A program made the translations under genes and the position numbers. From Pomacea canaliculata (lineage: Eukaryota > Mollusca > Gastropoda > Architaenioglossa > Ampullariidae), in NCBI RefSeq assembly GCF_003073045.1, contig NC_037600.1, positions 16,012,352 to 16,076,351 of the forward strand: 64,000 nt of DNA. Direction: 5' to 3'. Shown piece after piece: positions 36,719 through 47,308 of this stretch (positions are counted from its first letter, which is position 1; every line of letters begins with the position of its first letter). The notes beneath the pieces were generated by a model. It saw nothing but the letters and a program-made list of their open reading frames with translations. It searched no databases and was not told the DNA's origin.

Positions 36719-37209
36719 TTTCCAAGGGACTTTGTTGTGGCACTACTTTAAATGTTGTCAGATCTTGCAATTTTCGATGGTCTCAACCTATAAATGTTAT
36801 AACAATGTTATGCTTTTGCTAAAATTGTAGAAGAGGATTAAAACTTGTTGCTGCTTTACACTATTACAATTCTGCTCAAAGTAAAATGCGACTTGCAAGC
36901 AGCTGTGTTCAATACATCATACAGGATGTTACATTTACAAAATGCTGGATTTTTTAAAAATAACTCAAGATTACTGCATAATCAAAGCATGTACCTAATT
37001 AGATACATCAAATTCTCACAGCAAAAAGACATTAAATCCACAGTGAAAACAAAAATAAAAAAGGAGTATACATGATGGAAAAATTAAAGAATTCAAAGAG
37101 TAAACACTACATCATCATCATTGTTAATTGGATGTGAGGATGTTTTTAAAGCAAATTTTTTCTTATTGACTATAAAACTGGTAAGTAACATATGACCAAA
37201 CAGTCTTAA

Positions 37210-37393
37210 GGGGGGGAATTGGTGTTTTACGCGGAGCCAGCAACTAAGGCTATATTACGACAAGACAGCCAGCCCTGTAAACAGATGCCACGTGCAGAGA
37301 AAGAACAGCGTGCCAGAGATGAGAAATGAACTCACGGCAGCCAACTTTCACTGTATTGGTGACAGGCACTAACCGTTGCGCCACTGGACCGCT
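37210..37393 (-). mobile_element. tRNA-derived SINE, copy 2, with 15-bp target duplication
   Basis: This is the best-preserved copy. Identical 15-bp repeats ACCAAACAGTCTTAA flank it at 37195-37209 and 37394-37408. Read on the minus strand it starts with a tRNA-like head (A-box-like TGGCGCAACGGTTAGTGC; degenerate B box gagttcatttc) and continues with the shared body ending in the block complementary to attggtgttttacgc. The direct repeats and Pol III boxes identify it as a SINE. The body domain is not one I can place in a named superfamily. Confidence 0.88.
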
Positions 37394-37449
37394 ACCAAAC
37401 AGTCTTAACTTCAGATATAACTTAGGTCAAGCCTAATAATCAAAAGGAT

Positions 37450-37632
37450 TAAGGGAATTTGTGTTTTATGCCAAGCCAGCAACAAGGCTATATCACTGCA
37501 AGGCAGTCAGCCCTGTAAACAGATGTCACATGCAGAGAAAGAACAGCATGCCCAAGATAGAAGCTAAGCCCAGGACAGCCAACCTTCACTGTATTGGTGA
37601 CAGGCTCTAACTGTTGCACCACTGGGCCACCC
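37450..37632 (-). mobile_element. tRNA-derived SINE, copy 3
   Basis: A second copy lies 57 bp from copy 2 in the same orientation: gccaagccagcaacaaggct, aacagatgtcacatgcagag and gttgcaccactgggcc (A-box end). It is more diverged than copy 2, and I found no clean target duplication. Confidence 0.78.
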
Positions 37633-40240
37633 TAATAAGAGAAACTATTGAATAAAATGATCTTGTTATTAGCAGGTTAGTGTATTAGTAATAGTAACAA
37701 CATTTACTCAGGCAAAACCTGGCAGAAAGTTCCTGCATCACTTCCACAGGAAGCTATGTTTGGTCATTTAGGCTATAGCATATTTATGCACTTTTATAAA
37801 AACTAGATCATCACAAGTAAAATATCTCAAATAATGGGAGGGTAAAATAATCAATGCAAGTAGTAAAAAACAGATACACCTATTCACCAAATTAAATTAT
37901 TTCAGTTGCTTTCATCTACACATTAGACTACAGCTGTTCATTAATTAGTGTCTGCAAATGCATCAGGATGCCTGCATTATTGATATTAAATTTCTTTTTG
38001 AATAGTCAGCATATCTGCTCTTATTTTTCTCTCAAATTCTTATTATGTTATCTTTATTTTACTTTTTTATATAATTTTATTAACACACAACTTAAACATA
38101 TTGCACCAACATTTCCTGAAAATCACTCTAATGGGACATATGTTCTTAGCCTCGAATTAGTACCAAACAACAAGAAATGCTTTTAGTTTATATACAAAGA
38201 AAACAAGAACACTCATCTGGTACAAGAAGATCAAATAGTTATAAAACAGAGTCAAGTTACTATGATTATCATGAATGACAAACATCTTTCACATTTATAT
38301 AGTCTGTTGATACAATGTATCTGAGTAGTAAGGAAAAAAAATTAAACAAAATAATATAAAAAGAAGGTGAAAGCAACATCAACAGGCTTTCCTTGCACCA
38401 ACTTCAAAGCTGAAATTGAAATCCTGATCTGTGCAGTGAACAATATCAGCAGCAGATCAGGTCATCTTCCTGACAGATGCCCTGTCTGTGCAGGTCTCAA
38501 CACCAAATAAATACTGAATACCTGTGCTAAATATGGCACTTCCAAATGTCAAATGCCTTAGCAGTGTTCTGTTACGGATATCCTTGCATAGTTGTACTGA
38601 ATGCAGTAAGCAGAAAACACAAAACAAAACTCAGGGCTTGAGACCAGCAGGAATTAAACAAGGTCAGCCTCACAGACAAAAGCTTTCCCTACAGCTCTGT
38701 CGCAAATATCACTATCAACTGTCCAGATCAGATGAGCAGGTCACTTTTCTAATATTAAGAAAGGGCATAAGTTAATCACATACAGCAGATGCTGTAAGCT
38801 TGTTCTTGATACTCAGAAGGAGTGGGGATGCAGAGCAAGTGCACTGAATAATAGGGAGCCAAAAAAAAAAAAAAAAGATCTGCACAAATTCAAGAGACAT
38901 ATGTGAGAACAGCAAAGCAGCAAAAGAAAAAAAAAAGAAGGTACTTAGTGCGTGATTATTTGTAGATTATAGCAATGCTGCCCTCAACAAGGAATAGGTT
39001 GCAAACATGGGCAAAACAAACAACATTCCAAATTGTTGTTTCACAGTAATTCCAAAAATGCAGAACACATAAAAAGACAATCAGTCAACCACATAAAGGA
39101 ACACAAGAGCTGCCCCCTTGAGCACATAAGGCAGTGGGATCAGGTAACTATATAATCCCGAAGAGGATAATAATAAAACAGAAAAATAATAATTAAAGTA
39201 TTTATACATAATGCTGTTTCCTTAAATCTCCCTATGCTTTACAGATACAAGTAACAAATAAAGACACAGTATGCACACTAATCCAAATCAAAACATTATA
39301 TAAATATACTACTAATCAACCTGAAAAGGAGCCCAGCAAGTAACACCACGAAAAAGGCAAGTAAAATAAAAGTAACTAATTTTTTCTCACTGGCTAAATA
39401 CTTTATAATATCATAATATCACAGATTTATCACATGAAAAGTATATAATGTAATAAAACACTCAGCAATATTAATTTGCACAATTACTAAAACCTTTGTA
39501 AAATACTTCCCTCTGCTACTAAAGCATCTGCAGCAGACTGTATTAAGTATGAACTTATTCACTCCTTATAATTGAGAAAAACAGGAAAAACAGGCGACGG
39601 ATAATTTGTCCAGAATACCTATCTGGTACTAAGCCTATTTTACATAATCTGTCTAATGACAAGTAAATTCAGAATACTGCTTAGACTACAACATTACGTT
39701 AATCAAGATATGAAAATAAACGATATTTTCTACACAGGAAGTCATATGGTGTTCTCAAAAGACTGAATTTTACAGAATTAGAAATATCTGCACCATTGTT
39801 CAGAATAGGTTGAATCGATATACTATAAAAGTGTCAGTACTATATACCCAGTCACATATCAGACGGTAGCTGTAGGATAAACTTGAAACTACCTGTCATA
39901 ACCGACCAACATTTTTAAGAGTGAAAAGTGAGATTGATCTATTGATTTATCTTCTTAAAAAGCGAAAATATTTTCATGTTTCTCCCGTACAAACCTGTGT
40001 AATAAATGAAATTCTCGTAAAGTTGTTACTGCTTACTAACTTCAACGTCTGCAGATTCTCTCGTTTCTTTTTCACACAAACCATTCCAAAAATCACTGTT
40101 TACGACTTTATGTTGTGTCATATTTTAAGTATAGTAAGTTTAAAAACATAAAAAAAAGAAATATATAAGTCCTAAGTACATATTAATTATATTATTGCAC
40201 TTTATGTACACATTTGAACAACTTATGCTTTTGACATGTT
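37633..40240 (-). other. BAG6 5' intron / upstream sequence without recognised genes
   Basis: AT-rich sequence lies between the first coding exon of BAG6 and the EDF1 promoter region. The BAG6 exon has an apparent acceptor at about 36788 (tttatag), so a noncoding first exon further upstream is expected. A short dispersed repeat is present at 38395-38460. Poly(A) runs at 38863-38877 and 38926-38937 are simple sequence. No coding exon was recognised. Confidence 0.45.
38395..38460 (+). repeat. Dispersed repeat, shared with 60121-60185
   Basis: The block gcaccaact...gctgaaattgaa..cctgatctgtgcagtgaaca...tcagcagcag is found again in the same orientation at 60121-60185. About 60 bp matches with scattered differences. 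The family and full length are unknown. Confidence 0.6.
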
Positions 40241-40401
40241 TGCGACATTACGTCACTTCCTGCTACAAAAATTGTATCACTGCGTTCTAGATCTTGTATT
40301 TACCTGTCATCATCTTGTGAAATAGTGGTTTCTTAATAGTCCACACTGTCGTGACTCAGGAGTATTTAGGCTTAATTTTTCCAATTAGTAATTTTGTAAA
40401 A
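40240..40401. promoter_or_regulatory. Putative bidirectional BAG6/EDF1 promoter
   Basis: EDF1 starts its coding sequence at 40402 on the plus strand. On the minus strand a good 5' splice site (GACAG|gtaaat, junction at 40304/40303) could end the noncoding first exon of BAG6. A CRE-like TTACGTCA at 40248-40255 and an overlapping ETS-like CACTTCCTG at 40254-40262 sit beside it. No TATA box is evident. The exact start sites, and so which side of the motifs is transcribed, are inferred. Confidence 0.45.
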
Positions 40402-43400
40402 ATGGCTGAAGCCGATTGGGAAGAAGTTACCTACATTGGACACAGAGCCAAAGCAAACCAGCAGAGATCGAAGCAGGTAGACTACAGTAAAGCATGGAAA
40501 GATTCCGTTAATGATCGTTCCTCGAATTAGATACTTAAATACTTTTAAAATATTAATAATGATATTCAGTTTTTCTTTCTGCATCATTATTACCAAAATC
40601 ATTTTATCTAGAGGATCATCTTTTCATCGTTATTGAGCACTGAGTAAGCACATGGCACATTAGCAGTATTATAGAGAGGTTTTTATATTGATGATGATGT
40701 CTATTTGTAATGCGCAGGTATCCATTCAGAAGAATGCTCATTGCGCAGCAAAAAATAAAAAAGAAGAAAAAGATAAAGTGAACAAATATATAAAACACCA
40801 GAAAAGTAAAAAATAAAGACAGAAGTGTTGCTTGGTTGTTTAAGTCTGTCTTAAACAGATGGGTCTTCAGTCTTTTTCGAAACTTGGTTGGTGAGGTGAT
40901 ATATATATATATTGCTACACAATCCTCTGTGCAGGCTATTAATTCAGCAATGAGAAGTGGAGCAGATATTGAAACCACAAAAAAATGTAAGCAACGTTTG
41001 ATGAAGTTAACAGCAATGAGTTTTCACATGTTTTTCACTATAAAACTGCAGACAGTTTGATATCACCAAGTAGTACTATTGAGTACCCAAATGCCAATAT
41101 GTTTTGACAGTTACATTATCAGCAAAGATTTTTACACCCTTAGAATTATATTTACAGTTTTACAAATTTACTTTTATTGCGATGCACTTATGTATGGGAA
41201 AGAGTTTTACATTTCATGTAGGGAATCATTTAGATTTGATACATGATGCTAAAAGAACATTAATCTCTAGTTCATTGATTGTTTATGTATTTATAAACTT
41301 TTATTATGGAACAGATTCTGCAGGTCAAAACAAACAACTGTCAGCAGCAAAAAACACAGCAAAATTGGATCGTGAAACAGAGGAATTGCATCATGACCAT
41401 GTCAGTCTGGATGTTGCTAAACTGATTCAGCAGGGTCGACAGTCAAAAGGATTAACACAGAAGGACCTTGCCCAGGTCAGTAACAAGTTTTTGATTTCTG
41501 TACCATCCTGTTTTTTTTTCTTGTTTGTATTCGCCCCCAGTGGAGCATAGGGCAGCAACCACGCCCCGCCGTCAGACCTGGTTCTGGGTGCCCCTTTCCA
41601 TTTGGGACCATGTCATGCCAGCTGTCTCTGCCTCTCTGTGGACTGATCTCTTCCACGTCTGTCTGGGTCTCCCAACCCTGGGCCTCCCATGTGGGTTCCA
41701 GCCCAGAGCTTGTCTTGTTAAATTGTCTACTGGCTTTCGTAAAGTGTGACCAAACCAGCCCCACTTCCGCTTCTTGATGTCTTGGCTGGCAGGTTTTTGG
41801 TTGGCTCTCCCACAGGTCTGTATTGGAGATCTTCTGAGGCGATCTGATGTTGAGGATGCGGCGCAGACATCTGTTGACGAATGTCTGTATCTTGTTGGTG
41901 ATGGCATTTGTCACACGCCACATCTCGGATCTATATAGAAGGAGAGACTTTACATTTGTATTATAGATGCGGATCTTGGTGTGTAAAGACAAAGCCTTGG
42001 AGTTTCAGATAGGTTGTAGGGTGTGGAATGCAAGCCTGGCTTTGTTTATTTGGCTTCTTACATCTTCATATGTACCTCCATCTTTGCTGACTGCCAAGGT
42101 AGGTGAAACGGTCAGACTCTGTAATACATTCTCCATATGTTGGAGTGGGGCTTCTTGCTTGTTGTTGACCCGCATTATCTCCGTCTTCTTGATGTTGATG
42201 ATTAGGCCAGTATTGCTGCTTCTTCTGCGAGCTGAGTGAGCTTTGTCTGTGCGTGTTGTTGCATGTGGGACAACAGGCTGATGTCATCCACAAAGTCAAG
42301 ATCCTCAAGTTGCCTGGCGAAGGTCCACTGAACGCCCGTGTTGCTGTTAGAGGTTGTTCTTCTCATGATCCAGTCTATGATGATCAGGAAGATTGTCGGT
42401 GAGAGCATACAACCTTGCCTCGCTCCAGTCCTCACTGCGAAGGAGTCAGTCAGCTTTCCGTTGTGTATCACCTGGCATGTCGAGTCCTCATACAGCTGCT
42501 GGATGATGGCTGTGAACTTTTGTGGAAATCCATAGTGCTGCATCAGTTTCCAGATGGTTTCCCTATCTACAGAGTCCAAGGTCTTTTCAAAATCCGAAAA
42601 AGCTATATATAGTGACGACTGCCATTTGACGGACTGTTCGATAATATTTCGTAGAGTAGCGATTTAGTCGGTGCATGATTTTCCCTGCCGAAAGCCTGCC
42701 TGTTCTTGTCTCTTGTCTAGGGCATTCTTCAGTCGCTCCAGGATGATTCTGGTCAGCACCTTGCTTGGAATGGACAACAGCGTAATCCCTCGCCAATTGC
42801 TGCACTGTGTCAGGTCACCTTTTTTTGGGTAGCTTTACTAGGTAGCCAAGCTTCCAGTCTGCTGGAACTTTCTCCTGTTCCCAAATTTTCTTCAGCATGG
42901 GATGAAGCATCTCTGCTGCAGCTGTTGGGTCTACCTCAAGTGCTTCTGCAGGAATGCCATCTGGACCTGCCGCCTTGCCAGAATTCAAGGACTTGATGGC
43001 TTCGATGATTTCTGCCTTGGTTGGCGGGTTGGTATTTTCTTGGAGCTGTACTGCAGCTGGGGGAATGTCCAAAGTGGTTGTTGGTGGTGATTAGTTAAGT
43101 ATTTCATCAAAATGTTCCACCCATCGTGATCTTTGTTCTGCATCCCCGGTGATGATGCTGCCATTCTTATTCTTTATTGGTCTGCATGCATTGGTGTTTT
43201 TCCTTCCTGACAGAATTCTTGTAATTTCGTATAGTCTCTTTGTGTTATTTTTCCTAGCTGCTTATTCAGCGTCTTCTGCCATCCTGTGTGCAAACTGTCT
43301 CTTGTCATCCCTTGCGCTTTTCTTCACTTCTTTGTTGATCTCCCAGTATTTTGCTCTGAGCTCTTCTTTTTCCTGCTGGTCTTGACATTGGTTGATCTTC

Positions 43401-46050
43401 AGCTCTTTCCTTTCCTCTGTCTTTTGCCAGGTCCTTAGAGTCAGCCATTCCTTGTGCTGTTTTCCTTTTTTTTTTTCCCCAGAACGTGTGTGCAGGCAGT
43501 CTTCCAGGTCTCTTGTAATCCTGTCCAGTGGTTGGCCACTGTTTCTTCCATGAGTCCTTCCAGTGTCACAAATCTGTTTTTAACTTCGCAGTTGAACTCT
43601 TTTTGCTTTCTACAGTCTCTAAGAAACTGCACGTTGAAATTGTGGTGCGGTCTGTCTGATGTGTCGTGGAAAGACCTCAGCTTTATCTTCATGGTTGCCA
43701 CAAGCAGGTGGTCTTTGGCTACATCTGCACCTCACTTTACTCTGACATCCAGCAGGCTCCTTCTAAACTGGCGATTAATGGTGATGTGATCGATCTGGTT
43801 TTCTGTATGTCCATCTGGTGAAGTCCAGGTGGTCTTGTGGATGGTTTTGTGTGGAAAAACTGTGCCTCCGACTACAAGGTTATTGAACAGGCAGAAGTCT
43901 GAGCAGCTCACCATTTTCATTGCAGTTGCCCACACTGTGCTTTCCCATTATGTGTCCTTTGTCTGTGTTGTCATTTCCAACTTTGGCATTCATGTCGCCC
44001 ATTGTGATCTGTAGGTCTCGTTTTGGAGTACGATCAACCAGTGCTTGCAGGGAGTTGTAAAAGTCATCTTTTTCCTCTTCTTTAGCTGCGTTGGTAGGTG
44101 CATAGCACTGGATGATCGTGATCTTTCTCCCTTTGGAGTTGAACCTGGCTGACATGAGTCGTGGGGAGACTGGTTCTCATGCTATTAGTGATCTTGCAGC
44201 CTCTGGTGTCATCAGTACTGCTACTCCTTGTGTGTGATCATGGTCAGGGTCTTCATGTCAGGAGTAGATGATAGTCTCCCCTTACGAAAGTCTGGTCTGA
44301 CCGTTGCCGTTCCACCTTGTCTCGCACAGGCCGAGGAACTTGATGTTATAGTTCTTCCTTTCCTGTGCTATCTGAGCTGATTTTCCTCTCTCGTATAGGG
44401 ATCTGATGTTCAGGTCCCTATCCTGGTTTTTGCCTTAGCCGTGAGAAGATGGGTCGGTGAGCTGGCTTCCTGAGTGCTTTCACCAGCACGCATCATAAGC
44501 CCCTCCGAAGAGGGATCTTCCCGTCCGGGCTCCATTTGTACAGTTAGCATGCTTGTGGTTTCTATAGCGTTTAATTTTTTTATAGGGTGGGGTTGCTAGC
44601 CCCATGCCCAACCCTTCTCTATCTGGGCTTGGGACCAGCAGGTTACCCGAGTGGCTTCAGGCGGAGTTCATATTAGCTCTTAGGGACTGCTATTTTTGTC
44701 ACACCCATGGATCTGCATTGACTTTGGTGTTTCTTGTTAATCTGTGCTTTTTTTTTCTGGTCTATTTACCTCTGCTCTGGATTATTCCTTTGCTTTTGCC
44801 AATGCCAAGGCAATGCAGCTCAGAAAGGGGTCGGAGTCTTATTACAAGCATCCTTGCTTTGAACTGTTTGAAACTTATCAAGCAGGAATCTTGGGTGGCT
44901 AACAAATAGTTTCAGTTGTCCAGCAAAAATATTCCTATTTTCTTTCTCCCATCATGATTTACATTGTTTTCAAAAATCTTCATGCGCATACCTTTATTTA
45001 ACTGAGTTATTGTTCCTTGTTGAGGCATACTGAGGGGGCCCGTCATTTCATCTTTTGGGCTTGCAATAATTTTGCTTTCGGTTTTGGGATGATATGGTCT
45101 TGAGACAGTATGGACAACACTCGGATGATTTGATTCAGGCTGTTGGGCAGGTGTTGACAGTAATGGGTGTGTACTTTATGCCATTATACTATAAATCAAG
45201 CTCGCATCCATTTTTCTCTTTTTTAAGTTTTCTTGCTATTTTAATTGTTTGTTGTTATCAGTACTATATATATGTGTGTGTTTTTCTTCAGTAAACAGAT
45301 CTTGTAGATATTTAGGTTAAAGCTACAACTGTTCCCATGGCATTGACTAGTTTTCTGTAGCTTAGACCTTTTATTTGCACCTCTAGGGGGTATGCTAGTT
45401 TTTATATTACTATTATTGGCAACATTTCCGAAGTTGTAGCCATATTTTTTTCTTCCTTTGTAGAAGAAAACAATATGTGTGGAGCACAAGCAGATGGCAT
45501 CTATAATAAATCTCCTCTTATATGAAATTGTTATCTTAACAGAGAATTAATGAGAAACCCCAGGTGATCAATGAGTATGAATCTGGCCGTGCCATACCTA
45601 ACAACCAAATAATGGGCAAGTTAGAAAGAGCACTTGGTAAGTTCATTCTGAAATTTCAGTATGTTTTCTTATTTTTTAAATTTGTCCTTCTTGTATGCTT
45701 AGCTATATTTGTGGTATCACTTAAATTTTCTTTTATCTTGTCATCTGCCAACATTTCAAAGCTGGATGCTGGGTCATAATAATGTGGAAGCATAGTTTGT
45801 ACAAGGTAAGCATCAGTTACTGTCAGAAAATTGCATTAAACACCACATTATGACAATTGAAATGGAGACATTGCATGCGTAAAACTTCACAAACCCTTAA
45901 AGAACATCTATTAGAAAGTTGAGTTAAAACAGAACTAAATTATATTATTAATTTTTTGCTTGCACAGGTATTAAACTTCGTGGGAAGGATAAGGGCACAG
46001 CCATTGCTACTCCTGCTGCCAGCGTGGCTGCTACTCCTGCAAAGAAGTGA
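40402..46050 (+). CDS. EDF1: EDF1, endothelial differentiation-related factor 1 / multiprotein bridging factor 1
   Basis: Five exons join in frame: 40402-40476, 40935-40986, 41315-41475, 45543-45636 and 45968-46050 (TGA), giving 154 aa (human 148). The N-terminal MBF1 domain reads [15 protein letters not shown]...[17 protein letters not shown]. The hallmark [16 protein letters not shown] follows. A helix-turn-helix domain of Cro/C1 type comes last ([59 protein letters not shown]). MBF1/EDF1 bridges TBP and bZIP or nuclear-receptor factors, and also binds collided ribosomes to start quality control. The tail ([18 protein letters not shown]) is Ala/Thr-rich. Intron 3 is 4.1 kb and holds a nearly complete LINE in antisense; intron 1 ends in a LINE 3' fragment about 30-45 bp before the exon. 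All splice sites are GT-AG. Confidence 0.96.
40690..40895 (-). mobile_element. LINE 3'-end fragment in EDF1 intron 1
   Basis: The minus strand encodes [15 protein letters not shown], the usual end of a CR1/L2-type ORF2. A 3'UTR follows that ends tgcgcattacaaatagacatcatcatc. The fragment and an adjoining (AT)n run stop just short of the exon 2 acceptor. Confidence 0.62.
41522..44680 (-). mobile_element. Nearly full-length RTE-like LINE (non-LTR retrotransposon), broken
   Basis: On the minus strand, in order: a 5' part with the endonuclease ([15 protein letters not shown]-like start near 44400; [20 protein letters not shown] and [13 protein letters not shown] near 44000); a linker; the reverse transcriptase ([14 protein letters not shown] near 42980, [42 protein letters not shown] near 42290); and the C-terminal region ([20 protein letters not shown]). 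It ends in a short 3'UTR and an A run (T run at 41513-41521). The open frame is interrupted by several stops and frame changes, and the catalytic motif reads FVDD instead of the usual FADD/YADD. Length of about 3.1 kb is close to a complete RTE-type element. Clade assignment rests on motif style. It sits antisense in EDF1 intron 3. Confidence 0.87.
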
Positions 46051-47308
46051 CTGCCTTCTGTAACATTGTTTTGGAAATTCTTCAGAAACGAACTTTTGGG
46101 TTTTTTTAACCAACACTGTGCAGTGTTCAGCTTTCTTGTTTCAGCATGCAGTTAGCACGAAGAATATATAACTATATGCAATGGTAACCTTAAGAGTCAT
46201 TATTATTAACAAACCTTTAAAAAAAAAATATTTGACAGGATACATCTTTCTCGGGAATTCATAAATGCGTCATGCATCCTCTTTTTTTAGGGAAGGGTTT
46301 TATGTTCATTTTTACATATACTTATGTAAAGTTTATCATTTTTTAGATATAGTGCATACCAATTTGCTTTGTAGGGACATGGATGGGGTAAGCATTTATG
46401 CTCAAGAAACAGATTGTGATTTTTCTGAACATATGCAATGCACATTTTGTGTTGTGAAATTCGTATCCAAGAGCCATGTTTGACAGGATTCATTGGCCAT
46501 CACCTGTGACATTGGTAATCTAACCAGTGCTTTCGTCTGGCTTCCACAGGATACATGCTTATGGAGATGGAACTTTCTTGTACTACTCCTCCTTTTGCCT
46601 TGTGCCAATAAAGTGTTTGTTCATGAAACATACCCAAGTGTATGTGAGGATATATTCCATCTTCAGTGTTTGTGCTCCATGTGAACATAAGGACAGATCT
46701 AGCATTAAATGTGCAACAAATCTTATAGGTCTATATAGGACAAAGAATCTTGCAGACTTTGGCTAGAGTCTATAGTGCACTAAGTTACTTGCTGTTCTTG
46801 GAAGATTTGTTGATAATACAATAAATGTCTGGATCATTGCCACATGTACTCAGCAGTCTAAAATAAAAAAGCTCATTCAAAAATGTCCTTTTAATGTCAC
46901 ACAATTCTGCAGATGGAAATGAAATCAACATTTTTGAAATGTATTATCTTCTCTCTTAATTATCATGCAATGGATTCAGTCTTCACTACTCCAGGAAAAT
47001 TATAATATGATGATACCAGGTGAAGTGTTGCAAACATACAAATGAAATTTTTTATGCAGAGATTGTGAAACATAAATATGGTCCTGTAAAAGAACAAAAG
47101 CCTGCACTTTAAATGTTAGATCTGCAACACATATAAGGTCTAGCTTAAATGCCAAACCAGCTAAACCAAACTACCAAACAACTAGTATTGTTTAAATTTA
47201 TCAAATCAAAAAAAAAAGTTCAATTTGTTTTTAAACTTAACCTAGTCTTGCCACAGAGCAATAAGGAAATGCTCCTACCAAAACCTAAAAGCTGAAATCA
47301 TGAATCAA
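46051..47308. other. Converging 3'UTRs of EDF1 and PSMB1
   Basis: No exon was recognised. AATAAA at 46607-46612 suits EDF1 on the plus strand. On the minus strand ATTAAA (TTTAAT at 46890-46895) is the likeliest end for PSMB1. The two transcripts would end within about 300 bp of one another. Confidence 0.5.
46607..46612 (+). terminator. Candidate EDF1 polyadenylation signal AATAAA
   Basis: A canonical hexamer (tgccaataaagtg) about 560 bp after the EDF1 stop, followed by a GT-rich stretch (gtgtttgttcatg, gtgtatgtg), fits a cleavage site context. Confidence 0.55.
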
